From: Sanguinoderma infundibulare
Lineage: Eukaryota > Basidiomycota > Agaricomycetes > Polyporales > Polyporaceae
DNA length: 64,000 nt
Assembly (NCBI GenBank): GCA_032821775.1
Contig: JAVLRN010000013.1
Coordinates: 1 to 64,000 of the forward strand
Direction: 5' to 3'
The notes under the pieces were generated by a model, which was not told the DNA's origin, did not search any database, and worked only from the letters and a program-made list of their open reading frames with translations. The position numbers and the translations under genes were made by a program. This document shows positions 45,060 through 56,322 of the stretch, one piece after another. Positions within the stretch are counted from its first letter, which is position 1. Each line of letters starts with the position of its first letter.

Positions 45060-45178
45060 GGGACGGTCAGAATGGGCATTCTGGACGCGATTAACGGTTG
45101 ATTAATCCGGATTCTTGAAGTCGATTAAACGGCTCGAAGCGGGAATAATCGTGTCCAGAATGCCTACTCTGACCGTCC
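45060..45178. mobile_element. TA-flanked MITE (Tc1/mariner-like, Stowaway type)
   Basis: A 119-bp element with 33-34 base terminal inverted repeats. The left end GGGACGGTCAGAATGGGCAT... pairs with the reverse complement of the right end GGACGGTCAGAGTAGGCAT..., with about three mismatches and one indel. It is bordered by TA on both sides (45058-45059 and 45179-45180). No coding capacity; it needs a transposase from elsewhere. Unrelated in sequence to the long inverted-repeat family at 31.9 and 37.3 kb. Confidence 0.85.
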
Positions 45179-45424
45179 TAATGTCTCGATAAGTGGCAGT
45201 GCTCTCAACATTGGCGAAACCTTGGAGCACTCAAACCTGTACCGTTCGGCAGGCTTTGGCACGATACTGTCCTTGCATAGGACGATATGACATACTAATT
45301 CGACAGCGATCCGTCTCCACAACTTCACTCGGCATCATGATTGTGCGGCTCGGGGCTTGCCAGATGAATGCTTCTCAGCACGTTCAACGTTATGCCCGTC
45401 AGTCGCATTTGATTTAGCCCCTTT

Positions 45425-45446
45425 GGGGGGGGGGGGGGCGGGGGGA
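45425..45446 (+). repeat. Poly-G tract
   Basis: A run of more than 20 G residues with a single C interruption. Mononucleotide runs of this length are prone to length error, so the exact count should be treated with caution. Confidence 0.8.
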
Positions 45447-45880
45447 AGAGCACAAGTACTGAACCAGCCCCGAATGCTCTCTAGCATGGCTGTCAGCACG
45501 GGCGTGTGCAGCTACGTAGGGCAAGGTTCAATCAACACTGCACGCTTGGCCGAGGTCGGCCACCGGTTACCACATCGGACGTCACCCGATAGCCGCGAGT
45601 GGCCATGGATGATGCGCTCGCCATCTATCCACCGAAAGCCCGTCCTAAGGCCTAATCCCGATTCCCTTGGCCACGCCTGTCAAGCGTCTGTGGCGATGGC
45701 TATTGAGTCCGTCGACGTCCTTCCAATCTCGCCGGCCGATGTGTCACTTTGACTGCAAAAGCGTGTCTTCGGGTTCCCGCCGCGCGCAGCGCCGTGCGCG
45801 AGGCGGAGAAATGGCTGCGTGCTGATATGAGTATAGAAGTATAGAAACATTCGCTGTCGCCGGTGTCCGTCAGACACTCA

Positions 45881-48272
45881 GTGTGCTAGGCAACTATCAG
45901 CCGCCGCTGCCGGACGAGGCCGCCTTCTGGTGAGTGCGCCTCTGTTCAAGTTCTGTGCGGCGTCACGTTGGGCGGTTCGCTGTCCGGGTTGGCTGGTAAC
46001 CGTCACAGGCCGGGCGCGTTCTGGCCGAGCTCGCTGTCCGATGTCGACGTCGTCGTCTCGTTGCGGCGACTGTGGCAGTCGCACCATCTTTGGTAAGCCG
46101 ATCCGAGTCGCTCTTCTGGACTCACTCAGGAGTCAGTACTGCCCCATTTGAACGGATGTTCCCAGCGTCATGTTTGGTTACCCACCTCCGTGCGGTCTGA
46201 TGCGAGCGTTGAAAGGTACTTGGAAGTTGGACCCGATTCACCCTCGTATTCGCGCGGACGACACGCTCGAGTACAAAGTCCCCCCTCCCTCGACGTTCTT
46301 GACTATCACTCCTGAAGTGATTTTGCGCCTGAGGATGTATGGTTCGGTCAGCAGACGCAGCTCCGATCAGGTTTCGAATTCATGTCGCTTCAGCCGCTCT
46401 TGATAATGTTGGGAGGAGACGCTCAGCCTCTCGGATCTCCTCTCGGCACAGCGGCGGAGACACAGGACGGGATCCCAAGTGTGTATGTAGCTGGACAGGA
46501 CGTGGACGTGTCGCGGAGAGCTGGGATGCTATGCATGCGAAGATGCTGATACAAGCTGAGCCGGACGACGCTCGTACGAATGGACATCGGCTACGAGGTG
46601 TGTTTATCGCCGCCGCTGGCCCGGGGTACGAGGCCAATAGTACATTTCATTATCCCGGCGCTGCTGGTGAAGCAGCGCAGGCTTCCTTGACGGATATTAT
46701 GATGCGCAAAGCTAAACCCCGGGTTAGCGATTCGTGTGCGGTGAGCAGCTATTGTGATGGTTCCTCCAGATCAAGGGACACTCACGTCGGTGATGTGGTA
46801 CAAGTCCGTATGATGTTTCTGTGGAATAACCGAAGAAGATCCTGGATGCCCCGCCGCCTTCGTGGCCTCGAGTCGAATAATCTCCAGTGCTCTAACATGA
46901 GTAAGTACCTGTGCATCCGTGGAAGGAGGGAAAGAAGGGTGGGTTTAACTTTCTATCGTCAGTCAGCGATTTCTGTTGTTGGCGCCGACTCCACGTGGCA
47001 GTGTTCCGGGTCTCGTCGCCCGCTCGTCCTCGTCCTCGTCCTCGTCATCCATCCAACCCTCACTCACACCGGCAGCCATGATTGAAGCCCCAGCGACTTG
47101 CGCCGAAAACGCACAGCCCAATGCATAATAATCGTCCAGAACGTCCAAAGAGCGCCAGCGGTTCTTCCACGGCGTAACGTACACTACGCCTTCTGGTTAG
47201 TGCTGATAGAAGCAGTACAATCGAGTTTAACATTTACCTTTGCAGCTCCTGTTAACCAGGAAGTTCTTGCCTATGGTGCGAGGGGCGATTTCCAGCCGTC
47301 GCTGCGCTATTGCGCCCGGGCCAACGCGTCTCTCCCCCTTTGGGCCCTCTTTTCGTTGATTGTCCTTCAATTCAAGGTGGTCTCGAACTTGATGTTCCTG
47401 GACGCCGGCTTCCTGTGTGGTGAGTATCATGTACAAGTTTGGCGGCACTCGACGTTTGAAACGGGACAGCACAGACGGGATGCATTCAAGTTAAGTTTCA
47501 GGCGGACGGGCTGGAGTGACTCAGTGCTGGTCTGCCAGGTCACGCCACCTGGCGTCTTGTAGTCACAGTCTTCCCGCCGCCCTCTTTTCCTTGATCTTCC
47601 ACGGAACTCTCCCCGGCGTTGCACAAACGGATTATCCATGGACAAGGCTTTCTTGGTGATGAATGTATCGATTCTTCACTGACAATGACAGCCCAGAGGT
47701 TGATCGGAGTTGATCCGCGGGCGGCCGGCAATTCTCGTCTCGCCGGTCGAAGAAGGGCGCGTCCGAAATGACCCATTGCGTTGTTCTTTCTTACTCACGG
47801 AGACATTGACAGGATGTGAAGGAGAAAAACGTTCACTTTCATCACCTTGGTCCTTTCAGCAGGAAGTTTGTCGAGGATGCCGCATGGCGCGTCAATTACC
47901 TTTGTTGGTCGATGTGGACCAAGGACGATACTTAGGCGGGTTTTCGTCAGTGGATATTCGGTGTAACCGCTAGTCTGCTGCTAACGTGTTTGAAATTAGA
48001 TGATTTTATGTGAAACATTTCCTGGCGAACGGGGGCTGTCGGGCTGGGAAGTCCTTTGTGCCCTATGTTGTACGATGGCTTCGACTTTATCCCATTGGCC
48101 ACTTGCAAGTAATCGGTCACATCAGTGAGTCCTTTCCGATCCTTGTATCGATGTTTGCACCGTTGTTGAGCTTCTTCACAACGTATTATGAATCGCATGC
48201 CCTGGCGCTTGATCTGTTTTGTCTAGTTACGACAATGGAATGGTTTTCTCCGATCACGTTGAAAGGAGCATG
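45881..48272 (+). other. Coding-like islands, possibly a decayed gene; unidentified
   Basis: Several short plus-strand stretches look like exons with proper borders. One is QPPLPDEAAFW joined through a GT-AG intron to PGAFWPSSLSDVDVVVSLRRLW; others are LDPIHPRIRADD...YKVPPPSTFLTITPEV and RYCARANASLPLWALFSLIVLQF...NLMFLDAGFLC near 47270-47415; and KFVEDAAWRVNYLCWSMW near 47865. Between them the frames are closed by stops and shifts and I could not connect them. This may be one or more degenerate genes. No family was recognised, so no function is offered. Confidence 0.35.
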
Positions 48273-49853
48273 AACAAATCATTTAGATAAACACTTTCGA
48301 CGTAGGAGGCGCGGACGAAGGATGTCCAAAGGAAAGCTGAATCCGCTTTCTCGAGCAGCTACTCATATATAAGCTCGCAGGGACCCTGTGGCTATAACCA
48401 GCCAAGACTCCAACCCACCCATAAGTGACGAGTGCGAGTGACTACACGAGTGCGTTCTTCGTTCATCGAAGGCCTCCCTAATCCTGATTTAGACTACAGT
48501 TCTTCGACAGGGGATGGACGGCACCCGGAAGGGAGGTCGTCCCGCCCCCTCCCCCGCCTCGGACTATCTGATATCCCCGCTGTGTCTTCGGTCCGTCCCC
48601 GTTCGTTCTCCACTCATCTTGCCTGTCCCTTACCCACGTGATAGGTCATTCAGCCGCCACTATCCGTCATACACCAAGTACCTCGTCGACAGCAAAGGAG
48701 CAGACGGTGCCTGTCAACTATCCCACCGCTTTGGCTTATACACATCCGTAGTCTCTGCTTTCACTCCTCCTCTCTTGACGGTAGAACGTAGGATCCTTTC
48801 GTTCCTGATATCGTCCCGCGACTTCCCGCCTTCCATCTCTCGGAGTTCTACCATCCCCCCTACCAACCCATCCGTCCTTCGCCTTCAGCTCTTGCCACCA
48901 TCGACCTTCGTCCCTTCCATAACATCACCGTTGCTACGATGGCTGAATTCCCTCGTCAGGAGCAGGATCGGGGTCAAATTGAGGACGCGGCAACGTCGGG
49001 CGAATTGAACCATGTCAGAGGCGACATACCTTGGCATGCCGCCACTTCATCCGTCCAGCTCTGCCATACATCGGATCGGCGGCCGACTTCGTCTTGGGGC
49101 CAACCGGTTCATATCACGCTCCGTCACGGGTCCCAGGGTCCTATCTCCGTATCGCCGTCGACGTCGGCATCCTCGCCACAACTTGCCGTGCGATGTCCTC
49201 AACCCCCCTCATATCCTTCCATCTCGCCATGGGGATCGAGCCGGTACTCGTCATCGTGAGCCCAGCAGCTCATGGTCACAGATCCCATCGCCATTCCAGA
49301 ACTACTATCTACCTTCATGCAACAGACTGTACCTCGAGCGTTTTCAGGGACGTCATGCGTCTACTCGTCGACAACCACGAGGATCTGACGGCGAGCTTGA
49401 TGGTGAGCACGCTTTGGCTTGCAAGTTGTAGTCGTCCTGACCGTTCTACCCTAAGGAGATCGAAGCGAGCACGCAGTCCATGTACGATGTCCATCATGAC
49501 GAGTCCTAGCCGCCACGGTCGTATACCCCGTTATTCTACCTCTCGACCGGGGAGGTGTGTAGCGATCTAGTCGATGGGGCCGCACGGGACCTACTAAGGT
49601 GCGCTTCGGTCTTCGTATTCGCTACCGATAAAGTCTGAGTCGTTGTCACCGTTGGCGTCGAACATGGCGTAGCCGTAGGTTTCGATGTTGGGTTCGGCGG
49701 AAGATTCCGAAGACAGCGCTGGCGACTCGCGCTCTACTCTTCCTCTATAGCCACCCCAAGATTGGTTACTCTCGTGAACGACCCCGTGCGCATCCTGCTT
49801 TTATCGCGATTCCGGTCTTCATTCACTCATTCCTGCTGTCAGCGTCACCCACC
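48273..49853. other. No gene recognised; TATA-like element at 48363
   Basis: A TATA-like sequence (CTCATATATAAGCTC, about 48361-48375) is followed by frames on plus (48432-48641, 48514-49008, 49031-49570) that overlap and shift without a recognisable domain. The last 50 bases before 49854 look like a normal fungal 5' leader. Confidence 0.4.
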
Positions 49854-50367
49854 ATGTTAGGCTCACACAGTCCTCTGTCTCAGCCTCTCGGCGTTCCCGT
49901 CTTGACAGCCATGGCTGGAGGTTACGACCACACACGACATGCTCCCAATGCAACGATGACCCTCGACTTCGCCGTGCCGATACCAGACACCGTCATCACG
50001 CCGGACGCTCCACAGCGACAGCGAGAGCCTTCAGCCTTCGCCCGCTGCTCCTCTCCCAGCATCCGTCGTCCCCGGTTTGTTACGGTCAACCTGGAAGAAC
50101 TACGACGTCGAGGTCGAGTATCCCTCCAGCCAGGAGACCTCGTTGGCGGAATACGAGGTTCCGCTCCCGCTGACCTCATCCAGCCCGCCGACTTCGTCGA
50201 TCCCTTCGACTGCGACGACGAACCGCCGGTCGCCACCGTTGACCCGGTTCTCCTAGCCCCCTCCCCCAGGACTGACTTCACCAACTCCGCCCACCTCACC
50301 TCACCCGACCCCGCTCTTCTCTCGGAGACCCCCTTCTCCCCCAGCGGAGGCGGAGGCGCCGACGGAG
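49854..50367 (+). CDS. First exon of an unidentified gene, partial
   Basis: Opens at an ATG in good context (CACCATG) after a pyrimidine-rich leader. Runs 171 codons to a consensus donor (GTACGT at 50368). The peptide is Pro/Asp/Ser-rich and includes RRPRFVTVNLEELRRRGRVS and a repeated acidic/aliphatic pattern, so it is probably largely disordered. I could not establish the following exons; later frames (50501-51013; 51810-52003 with PYPWYTAIVGLGITV) may belong to the same or a neighbouring gene. No family recognised. Confidence 0.4.
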
Positions 50368-53004
50368 GTACGTTTGTTCTTTTCCTTTTTCATAATGTCC
50401 CTTTAGGCTTATTCGTTCCCGACGCCATTCCGCACCCGCCTTCCAGCCTTCCGTCTCTGCCGTTTCAATCATCCCCACCGTCCCCACCTCTCAAGACGAG
50501 ATGTCATGGCCCGGGGCCGCCACCGCTTCCGCCACTCCTGCCACTCTCGCCACTGGTCATGGTCGTGGTTTTCTCCAGCTCGAACGAGCACCGCCCTTCG
50601 GGCAGCTGGTCTCCTCGTGGAACCAGAGGACTCACTGTCACCCTCAGTTGTCGGCATGGACGTCGTCAGCCTCCGTCCCGCCATTCTCACCGGACCCGTC
50701 CTGGGCATCCGCATGCGAGGAGCCCATGGAAACGGAATCGACCTTCAACCCACAACCGCCTATCTTCGTATCGCCACGCCCGTCATCCTGCGTCGAGGCG
50801 GAGATCCGCACGAGTGAGCCCCCGTGCCCCAGCCTGTCAGACAGGTCACGGTTTTCGCCGCCTTCTCGGTGTTGCAGTCGTGGCAGATCGCGCAATCCGG
50901 TGCGTTTTTCGCTATCCTTGCCCTTGTCCTCAATCGAGATGGAGAACCCCAACTTTTTCCCCTTCAGTGCCCTCCCCTTACGCGTCCACGTGTCCTGTCC
51001 TTCATTGGGATAACCTTGAGCTGACATTCCTTTTGCGCTGTTTAGATTCTTCCTCCACCTGCAACAGCGACAATCCACTCCACGAACACGCGTTACGAAC
51101 CGCGTCAATGCCGCCCCTCGTTTCACGGCCTTTCCCTTCAGGATACCGAGCCTTCCTCCCCTTAAGGCACAAGAAAAGCGAGATGAAGTGGACGGGGTGC
51201 GGCAATGAGTTCTTGGAATGGAGATGACTGGTCCAACCACCGCTTCGTGAGCGGCAGTGAGGTGTGTTATCGGCCAGAACGGCGGCGCCATGGGTTCGTA
51301 GACTAAATTGCTTTTTATCCCCCAGATTCCGGCCTTGCGCAGGCAATTTTTTAAGCGTGCGCTACCAACAAGACTGAGCCCAGATCCTTCTCTTCACCCA
51401 TGTCACTGCCAGGAAGCGGGTGGACAGAGCATTTAGAGCCAGATCCCATCTACCGCACTCTTCGACGTTGTCTTAGCTCGTATAACGGAGATTGGGAGCG
51501 AGGAGTAGAGGAGCATATGAGGTATGTATATCTTCCGATCCTGGCACCATTGCCCAATCTCTAATGCCCCGCCCCGTTCTTGGTTTTTTTTCGGCGTGCT
51601 GTACTATTCGTGTACGCTACTGGTTTGCAGGTAAGACGCTAGATCATCTGCTGTAGACAATCCTGATCTTACTTACTTGTCTAGCTTCGACACGTATTCG
51701 CTCCAGGATCCTACTTCCCCTCCTCCACCTTCGACTTCTCTTCTTCAAATGCTCTCAGCCGCCTCCGCGCCGAGCTGTCTCCCTGTCTAGGCTGCGATGG
51801 TGATGGAGAGTACTTCGGCGACAACGACCAATTCCAACACCTGGACCTGCTCCCGGACGCGACGCCTTATCCTTGGTACACTGCTATCGTTGGCCTTGGG
51901 ATCACAGTCCCTGTACAGGACTCCGATGTCGACGACTTGGGGACCATCATCAGTTCCGACCACGTATACCCGCGTCGCGAGTGCAAACTGCGACGAAATC
52001 CTTGAGTCGCGACTCCCATACCCGCCACCGTAACGCTGTCCACGTCCGCTTCAGGCCAACCATACCCGCTTCCATACTCACTCCTCCAAACTACCATGAA
52101 GTCACTGTCTGTCTATCTCGCACTCCTGAACGAGCCCTTCCTCAGTCCCCGCGACGTCGAAGTTGACGACGAAGTCGAATGACGCGCAACCCATTCACAT
52201 TCCCCGCGAAGCGAGCCGGGGCTCCCGGAAGATCGCACGATATCCGCCGCCCACCTTGGTTACTGGTGCTCCTGGACGTACGCGTTTGTCAAGGGACTGC
52301 ATGTCCACGGTCTTGGCGACGTTGTCCCAGGCCATCCCGATTTGTAACTCAGCTCTGAAAGGCGCAAAGTCGGATAACTTCCGCCAAAAAGACAAGCCCC
52401 CGAAGAGGATTACAGATGAGATCGGGAACGAACAGAGGGCAAGTCTAGCATACACTCGCGTATATCCTGGAGACGTTCCAATGTCTAACGCGTCCTATTC
52501 AGGTCATGACGGCGCCACACCTCCAACGCACCAGTACAAGCATCCCCACTTCCGCTCCCTCCATCTTCATCTCTGTCTCCATACTCTCTTCACAGTTCCA
52601 AACATCACTTGTGCCATGGACGTTACACCGTTCGGAACCTCGGGCAGTTCCCCAGCGTGCCCTTGTCCCAGCACAACATTCAAGGACACTCGCTGCCAGT
52701 AAGAATACGAGAGAGCGTTCCTGAAGGAGCGGTAAGCCCATGTCACTTCAAAAGAGGGTTACACGCCCTTACTCTTACTCTGGATGAAGGCTAGGAAGCA
52801 ACTCATCGGAACGGACGCCTGTGACGACCAGTGGAGGTGTCGATAGGGCGGGATGGGTGCGTTTTCCTGGATGCAATCCAAAGCGTCGTATCGAGCCCAT
52901 TATTCATTGGGCCTTCCCTCCGGGTCCCATTCTCATCTCAACAATCGCCACCCGCCCCGCTTCAGCTCGACTGTCCCGCTTCGTTGTCTTCACGCTCTTA
53001 CACA
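50368..53004. other. Coding-like but unresolved region
   Basis: Long overlapping plus frames of low complexity and one better island at about 51790-52005 (DGDGEYFGDND...YPWYTAIVGLGITVPVQDSD...). It ends in stops within 200 bases and could not be spliced to a neighbour. The last 150 bases before 53005 look like the promoter and leader of the HMG-box gene. Confidence 0.35.
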
Positions 53005-53271
53005 ATGGTTAAAAAGGCAGCAATTCCCCGTCCCCCAAACTGCTTTATCATCTTTCGTGGTCGCACGAAGCAACAAGACGTCGACAACGGGTCGAAACCT
53101 CGGTTACAAAGCGAACTGTCGACGATCGCTGCCAAACTGTGGCGACAACTCTCCGACGAGGAGAAGGCACCGTTCAAAATCTGGCTGATAAGGCCAAGGC
53201 TCAGCACAAGAAGGACTATCCGGATTACACGTAACAACCGAAGAGGAAGCAGAAGAAGCAGAAGGAGGTGA
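53005..53271 (+). pseudogene. HMG-box gene interrupted by a frameshift and a stop
   Basis: From ATG 53005 the frame gives MVKKAAIPRPPNCFIIFRG, then a helix region RLQSELSTIAAKLWRQL and SDEEKAPFK, the first two helices of an HMG-box DNA-binding domain similar to the fungal MATA_HMG group. After about base 53178 the homologous frame (NLADKAKAQHKKDYPDYT) continues in another register, so one base is missing or extra at the A-run. Within that register a TAA stands at 53232-53234 where a residue of the usual Y-x-P end of the box is expected. The continuing uninterrupted frame ends at 53269-53271 with a non-homologous Arg-rich tail. No intron explains the shift. Either a decayed transcription-factor gene or a sequencing fault plus one mutation. 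Confidence 0.6.
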
Positions 53272-53439
53272 AGGCGAAGTCGAGAAAGCGAGGTTCGTCC
53301 CCGCCAATCGCGATTCGCCTCCTCATCTTCCTCGACCCCTTCCCAATCTTCCTCGACCACTTCCACGGACATTCAGAGCTGTGGTCACTCACAAAACGTA
53401 CGTTGTCGCGTTCTTTGTCTGTTCCGATGACTGACGCTA

Positions 53440-55160
53440 TCCAATAGCTCCTCGGTCCTCCACCGCACTTCATGCTGTGGGGTATGCCAGGCATGTGTAG
53501 CGGCGAGCCGATCCACCACTTCACCACCACGAATGTCGTCATGCGGAGGATAATCAGGCCAACTACGGGATTGAGGAAGCCCGTGAACGTCCTTCAGTAC
53601 GCGTTTTTGTTGTCACCACTCGTGTCCTCACTCACCTAACCATCTAATTCTAGCCGGGCGAATACTACTTCTACGACGTGCTCGATCACCCGCTCTCCGA
53701 CGCGCTGTTTGTGAGACATTTTTCCATTGATCGTCCGTCATCCTCCACTAACCGATTTATATATCGTTCTAGATGTACGGCGAAGCGCACTTGCTCATTC
53801 TCGAAACCGACGAGCCGCAACCACCGGCACCGGTCGACCGTCCTCTCCCTTCTGGGGCCAGCGATGAGGAGGCGGCGTCCCAGGACTCGGATGCGCCGCG
53901 TCGCCCAAGCCCGACGCCCTTTTCAACCCTGGACGCGTGGTCGTCGCCCGCCAGGGTAGAGCATGTCGACTTAGACGAGCTCGAGGAGGACGTTGGCGAA
54001 GACGAGCTGGATGACGCTGTCGATCGACCTCAGCCCACACCACCACTTCCTCCCATACCCCCGTCGCATCCACCGGAAGGGCGTACGAGGCATACCTGGT
54101 GCACATCCCACAATAGCTCACCCCAGGCATCATATCCGAGGGAACAATTTCCGCCAACCACCCGTACGTCGAAACGTACCTCGTGGTACCGACGCCAGCC
54201 CGGTCCAAGCGAAGGAGGTGGAGTTTGCGGCCGAATACGAACAGCATGAAGGCCGCCCTGGGCCTCCGCTGCCAGTGGAGGAAGTTGCAAGCGGTACGGG
54301 CGTGGAATTTGCGTTTAAGGTGGATGGTGTAGACCCTTTTGCGCCGTTCGCTGAGGACGAGGAGCATGAACGGAGAGTGTCATGGGACCGTCTCTCCACC
54401 ACCGCGGAACTCCTCTTCGCTGCTCAACATCACATGGAGGCCCTCGCCGCGGTCGTCGGACAGTACACCAAGGAAGATCCTCGCCGCATGTGGCACTTGA
54501 AAGTACGGTCCACGCCGTGTGCAGTTCCCTCTACGGCGGAGCTCCGAGCCCTGACTCAGCAGGCTGCCAAGATCACCTCGCCTTTGCCCCGCCTTGGTTC
54601 CATATTCCACGCCATGAAAGGCGTCCAGGACGTGAAGCTCTTGAATCTTCCTCCCGGTTTCCCGACCTGCCCATCTGGACGTTGCGATTGCTACCCTCCA
54701 AACAAGCGTCCTCCACCCAGTTCACCCCTCTCCAAAGCTATCATTGCCATCCTCAGACCCTGAAGCTGTCTGCTGGAGCCAAACGGTCCCAGTCGCTGGC
54801 AGTGGCAAGGATTCTCGACCCCGCTAGACCAGGCCACAGCTTCTCTTCCAGTTCTGCGACGCGTAACCCATCCATTCATGCACCCCACGATACGACGAAC
54901 GCGAAGCCTTCAAGTTCCACACCGCTGTTGAAGAACTTCATGACGACGTCCTGGAAGAGATCCAGCATCGTTTCGTCGCCCAACAGCTAATCGCGCTCTG
55001 CACGGTACTCGTGCTGAGCCGTACCGAATTTTTCCACGTGCCGCCGATTGAGGTCCGAAAGTGGGTGCCGGTTTATACGCGTCTTTCATCCCGACTCCCG
55101 ATTCTTGACTTCCGTCACTACCACCACCATCTCCACTCCTTTTCTGCCAATCACCGCTGC
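53440..55160 (+). other. Multi-exon coding-like region of unknown family, frame not restorable throughout
   Basis: Plus-strand islands join with GT-AG introns at the start: GPPPHFMLWGMPGMCSGEPI...RKPVN (about 53455-53593) to PGEYYFYDVLDHPLSDALF (53655-53711) to MYGEAHLLILETDEPQP (from 53773). An acidic Pro-rich stretch follows. A different register opens at 54195-54760 (AAEYEQHEGRPGPPLPVEEV...ELLFAAQHHMEALAAVVGQY), and another island at about 54895-55065 reads EAFKFHTAVEELHDDVLEEIQH. Changes of register without clear introns suggest decay. I do not recognise the family. Confidence 0.4.
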
Positions 55161-55165
55161 GAGAC

Positions 55166-55438
55166 ATGCGTGACATCACCAACTGGCTGAAGACCCTCCC
55201 GACCCCGAGCAGGCCATCGTCTCCTCTGCGCGAGCCGACGCTACCCTCCATTGGCGCAACCACCAGCGCCACACACCCCCCTCCCACACCACTCGACGCC
55301 TCATTCGACGCTCTGGCAATTTCTTCCTCTTCGTACCCTCCTCCATGGTCTGAGCCCGTTGCGGGCCCTTCGACCATCCAGCCACCTCGGGCAATGGCTG
55401 TTCCCCCATTGAACGGCGATCTGGAGCCCTCGACGTAA
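55166..55438 (+). CDS. Possible first exon of an unidentified gene, partial
   Basis: ATG 55166 opens MRDITNWLKTLPTPSRPSS followed by a Pro/Ser-rich, probably disordered stretch and closes near a consensus donor (GTAAGT at about 55436). A short continuation after an acceptor near 55490 (DREATNDSKSKGC...) ends within 130 bases. It could equally be the tail of the preceding unresolved gene. Confidence 0.25.
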   Translation: MRDITNWLKTLPTPSRPSSPLREPTLPSIGATTSATHPPPTPLDASFDALAISSSSYPPPWSEPVAGPSTIQPPRAMAVPPLNGDLEPST

Positions 55439-55500
55439 GTCTTCCGCTTCATCCACTTTCGCGTTTTCTAATCACTCTCGATGCCGTATAGCGACCGTGA

Positions 55501-56322
55501 GGCTACGAATGACTCAAAATCAAAGGGATGCCGGACGCGAGTGCGTCGCGCTCACTGCCGAAAATCGCACGTATCGGCTAGATGCTGGAGTTGTGTAGGT
55601 GGAGCGGTGGAGAGATTGATGCGGCTTGACATGGAGTCATAGCGGTGGGTGAGGATCGAGTCGACACCAGAAGATGGTGCTGGGCAGCCTCGACGTCATC
55701 ATGATTCGGCGACCTGGATCACTTGTGCATCCCTCGAACTCTCCCGCTCGAACCCGGCGGCCACCGCCCCGAGCATGGGGGCACCGTGACGTCCAACCTC
55801 CGCTACTGTTGCGGCTTACTCGAAGTGGACATGGAGCCTGGAGCTCTCCGGCGAGCGCAGGAGGAACAAGGGACGGACAGGGAGAACAACAGCGACCTTA
55901 AACCACGGTCATGCGTCCTCGCGACCGCAAATAAGATATGTAATATGGCCCTTAAAATACATCTTACATATCGAATGCATACGACGAGCCGTATGCGATG
56001 TTTGTCGAGTGTCGATGCAAGTACACGCATCCTCTACGATGAGTGCTGAGGACCGTGTTGACGGTGGACGTTCATGGGCGTGATAGGTGCACACTTGTGA
56101 TATACCGAATGCAGACATCTGCCTGACATGATAGCAATACGGTCTTGCCCTATCTTACCTCTAGGCCTCTTGCTACCCGGACGGCTCCTCGACTCGCTGT
56201 GGGTTCGTTGTCTTGTCATCGACGAAATGTTCGGAGTACCCTATCACCCATTCCATCATTACCACCAGGGCCGCCTGCCGGGTAGCAGAACATCTACCGT
56301 AACAGTAAAGGTGCCAGTGGCC
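55501..56322. other. Intergenic, no gene recognised
   Basis: Between the unresolved plus-strand region and the 3' end of the GMC oxidoreductase gene. No domain seen. Confidence 0.5.

Noticed and set aside
45881..46110. Possible wax-synthase or acyltransferase fragment
   Set aside because: A faint resemblance to the SL-x-D-F-W...R-R-W-H-Q region is not supported in one frame, and key residues are absent; left as unidentified.
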